The position numbers and the translations under genes are program-made. This document shows positions 62,741-64,000 of a stretch of DNA of 64,000 bases, one piece after another. The notes under the pieces are model-generated. The model was given only the letters and a program-made list of their open reading frames with translations. It made no database searches and was not told the DNA's origin. The stretch spans positions 3,709,362 to 3,773,361 of the forward strand of contig NC_030988.1 in the NCBI RefSeq assembly GCF_000149955.1, written 5' to 3'. The first letter of the stretch is position 1; each line of letters starts with the position of its first letter. Source of the stretch: Fusarium oxysporum f. sp. lycopersici 4287 (lineage: Eukaryota > Ascomycota > Sordariomycetes > Hypocreales > Nectriaceae).

Positions 62741-64000
62741 TTATTGCGACTGCAAACACCTCCAACGCTCCACGACCATCTCTTTCCCCTCGGGAGTTGC
62801 CTGACTAAAGTCGTCAATCCCTTGTCTCAGCCTAATCAACAAAATTTCAGCCTTTAAGCTAGTAAGATGATGCTTGGAAAACTCTTTTTCGATGCCTTTG
62901 AGGGTATAACCTAACAGGCCGAATATTGCTAGTGATATCAACCTCTGGTCCTTGTATAGGAAGGATATTTGTTTCCGAAGTAGGGGTATATGAATAGAAT
63001 ACTTACCAGCACCCAAGTTGTATACAAACCCCAACGTCCCATTCCACATACCCTTACCAAATCCTTTTCCGGCTTCAGCTTTAGCCCCCTGATAAGGCTT
63101 GATTACGACTCCACTAAAGGCGTCCCACAAACCCAAAACGAACTCCCTTCCCGCCGTACACGCACCGCTGCCCAAACCGGTAATCTCATTCCGTTGCCTT
63201 ACCTCAACAGCATTGCTAGTATACGAAGGATAATTGTGAAACCCATTAGCTACGTTGTAAACCAGAGCCACGGGAACCTTAAGGCCTGCCTTGGCCACGT
63301 CAGCCGCGAACCGTCCCGTAATGTGCATAATATAGAACATGTGGCCGCGAGGGCCTTGTTCTTGGGCTTTCCAAGTGGCCTTTCGCCGTTCGTGCAGAGT
63401 CGGCACCCGTTTGGTCTCCGGAGTAGGGATTTCGCCAGTAAGTAGGGATTTGGTGGCCATTTTGTGGGCGAAGTTTTCTAACTCGGTCGGTGCGAGCCGG
63501 ATGCTGTCTTTGAGGATGCCGTTATGAGTGGGATTTGTTAGCTCAGCGATGGTCATTCCGTTGCCATTTGTGTTTGGTGGAGGCCCTTGGTGTGCTTCCC
63601 TAGCTGTAGATGAAACATCGTGGTCCTCATTGTGATTTACGGTTAGCGTCGGTTGATGTATGTCTCTGTTGGTATTATACCAGGACATTTGTGGGAGTAT
63701 TGCCTTATTGTCGCGACTTGACCACCTAGGCCTGTTTTTTAATCGTTGGGAGAAGTCGCTGGCTGCTGTACCCAAGGTGATAACAAAATTCGAAGCCGCA
63801 GCCACAGCACCAACAATAGGATGCTCTGCACCTTCATCAACATACCAATGCTTATGCTTAAGGAGCTTGAAGTCTCGAGGGTCCAACAAACCCTTATCAA
63901 CGAGGCAAGCTGCCGCAAATCCACTCAGGTGGGTTCCCGTTGTTTTGTGTCTCCAGACGGCAAGCCTATCGGGACAGATATCGCATCGAAGGTGGTCTAT
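62741..64000 (-). CDS. Family-1 glycosyltransferase (sterol-glucosyltransferase-like), C-terminal part, cut by right window edge
   Basis: An open reading frame enters at 64000 and ends at 62741, with a 78-nt in-frame intron (62929-63006; GTAAGT...CACTAG) that joins GFVYNLGA to AIFGLLGYTLKG. The visible sequence begins HLRCDICPDRLAVWRHK and has HWYVDEGAEHPIVGAVAAA and, near the end, GYTLKGIEKEFSKHHLT. I recognise these as the C-terminal region of fungal UDP-sugar glycosyltransferases related to sterol glucosyltransferase. The sugar-binding GT core must lie beyond the edge. A membrane role is inferred from the family. No stop interrupts the frame. Confidence 0.7.
   Translation of the reverse strand: MDHLRCDICPDRLAVWRHKTTGTHLSGFAAACLVDKGLLDPRDFKLLKHKHWYVDEGAEHPIVGAVAAASNFVITLGTAASDFSQRLKNRPRWSSRDNKAILPQMSWYNTNRDIHQPTLTVNHNEDHDVSSTAREAHQGPPPNTNGNGMTIAELTNPTHNGILKDSIRLAPTELENFAHKMATKSLLTGEIPTPETKRVPTLHERRKATWKAQEQGPRGHMFYIMHITGRFAADVAKAGLKVPVALVYNVANGFHNYPSYTSNAVEVRQRNEITGLGSGACTAGREFVLGLWDAFSGVVIKPYQGAKAEAGKGFGKGMWNGTLGFVYNLGAGKYSIHIPLLRKQISFLYKDQRLISLAIFGLLGYTLKGIEKEFSKHHLTSLKAEILLIRLRQGIDDFSQATPEGKEMVVERWRCLQSQ

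Noticed and set aside
1..64000. Starship giant transposon with a DUF3435 captain
   Set aside because: No tyrosine-recombinase-like protein with the R-H-R-Y pattern was seen, although the mixture of accessory genes and mobile elements made it worth looking for.

Overview
The window is a transposon-rich accessory stretch of a filamentous ascomycete (Pezizomycotina) chromosome; I cannot name the species. The evidence is eukaryotic and fungal: short introns (48 to 84 nt) with GT...CTNAY...AG signals, a Tad-type LINE, Fot1/pogo-like, Hop-like MULE, hAT and piggyBac elements, an OrsD (DUF3505) gene, a fungal bZIP and an ABCG half-transporter. Many relics carry C-to-T type stop codons, as repeat-induced point mutation (RIP) would leave.

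Layout. 1-4.8 kb: a broken OrsD-family gene running off the left edge, then a decayed hAT transposase and a 9-bp tandem repeat. 4.9-6.3 kb: a 1,440-bp internally deleted hAT element with intact inverted ends and an exact 8-bp target duplication. 6.3-12 kb: a bZIP gene, a possible ECL1-like zinc-finger remnant and a decayed unknown gene. 12-14 kb: a dead pogo element. 14.3-15 kb: a three-exon membrane RING-H2 gene. 16.4-23 kb: a dead hAT, a 261-bp piggyBac derivative, a bHLH pseudogene and a dead pogo of a second family. 23.3-29.2 kb: a Tad-like LINE with both ORFs, broken by one stop. 30-33.2 kb: three unrecognised genes. 34.5-35.4 kb: a GPI-anchored surface protein.

35.8-38.7 kb: a MULE with 98-bp inverted ends, a 9-bp target duplication and an open 848-aa transposase. 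39.5-41.7 kb: a piggyBac with one stop codon, abutted by a probable solo LTR. 42.1-44.3 kb: a pogo inserted inside a related MITE. 44.9-47.2 kb: two divergently transcribed paralogous multi-pass membrane proteins of unknown function. 47.4-51.2 kb: two tandem pogo elements, one with an intact 551-aa transposase. 51.5-64 kb is mostly host-like: a 58-aa conserved Cys-rich protein, a dead piggyBac, a DUF1275 membrane protein, a CoA-disulfide-reductase/rhodanese fusion of bacterial type, an ABCG transporter and the C-terminal part of a family-1 glycosyltransferase.

How it fits together. Most of the window is layered mobile DNA. Some copies look functional (MULE, pogo at 47.4 kb), some are one mutation from an open frame (LINE, piggyBac), and others are RIP-like relics, so insertion has continued over a long time. 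The cargo most likely to matter to the host is the divergent membrane pair and the DUF1275 / CoADR-rhodanese / ABCG group. I see no operon-like logic, no Starship captain, no CRISPR array and no convincing RNA gene. All function calls rest on motifs read by eye; no database search was run.
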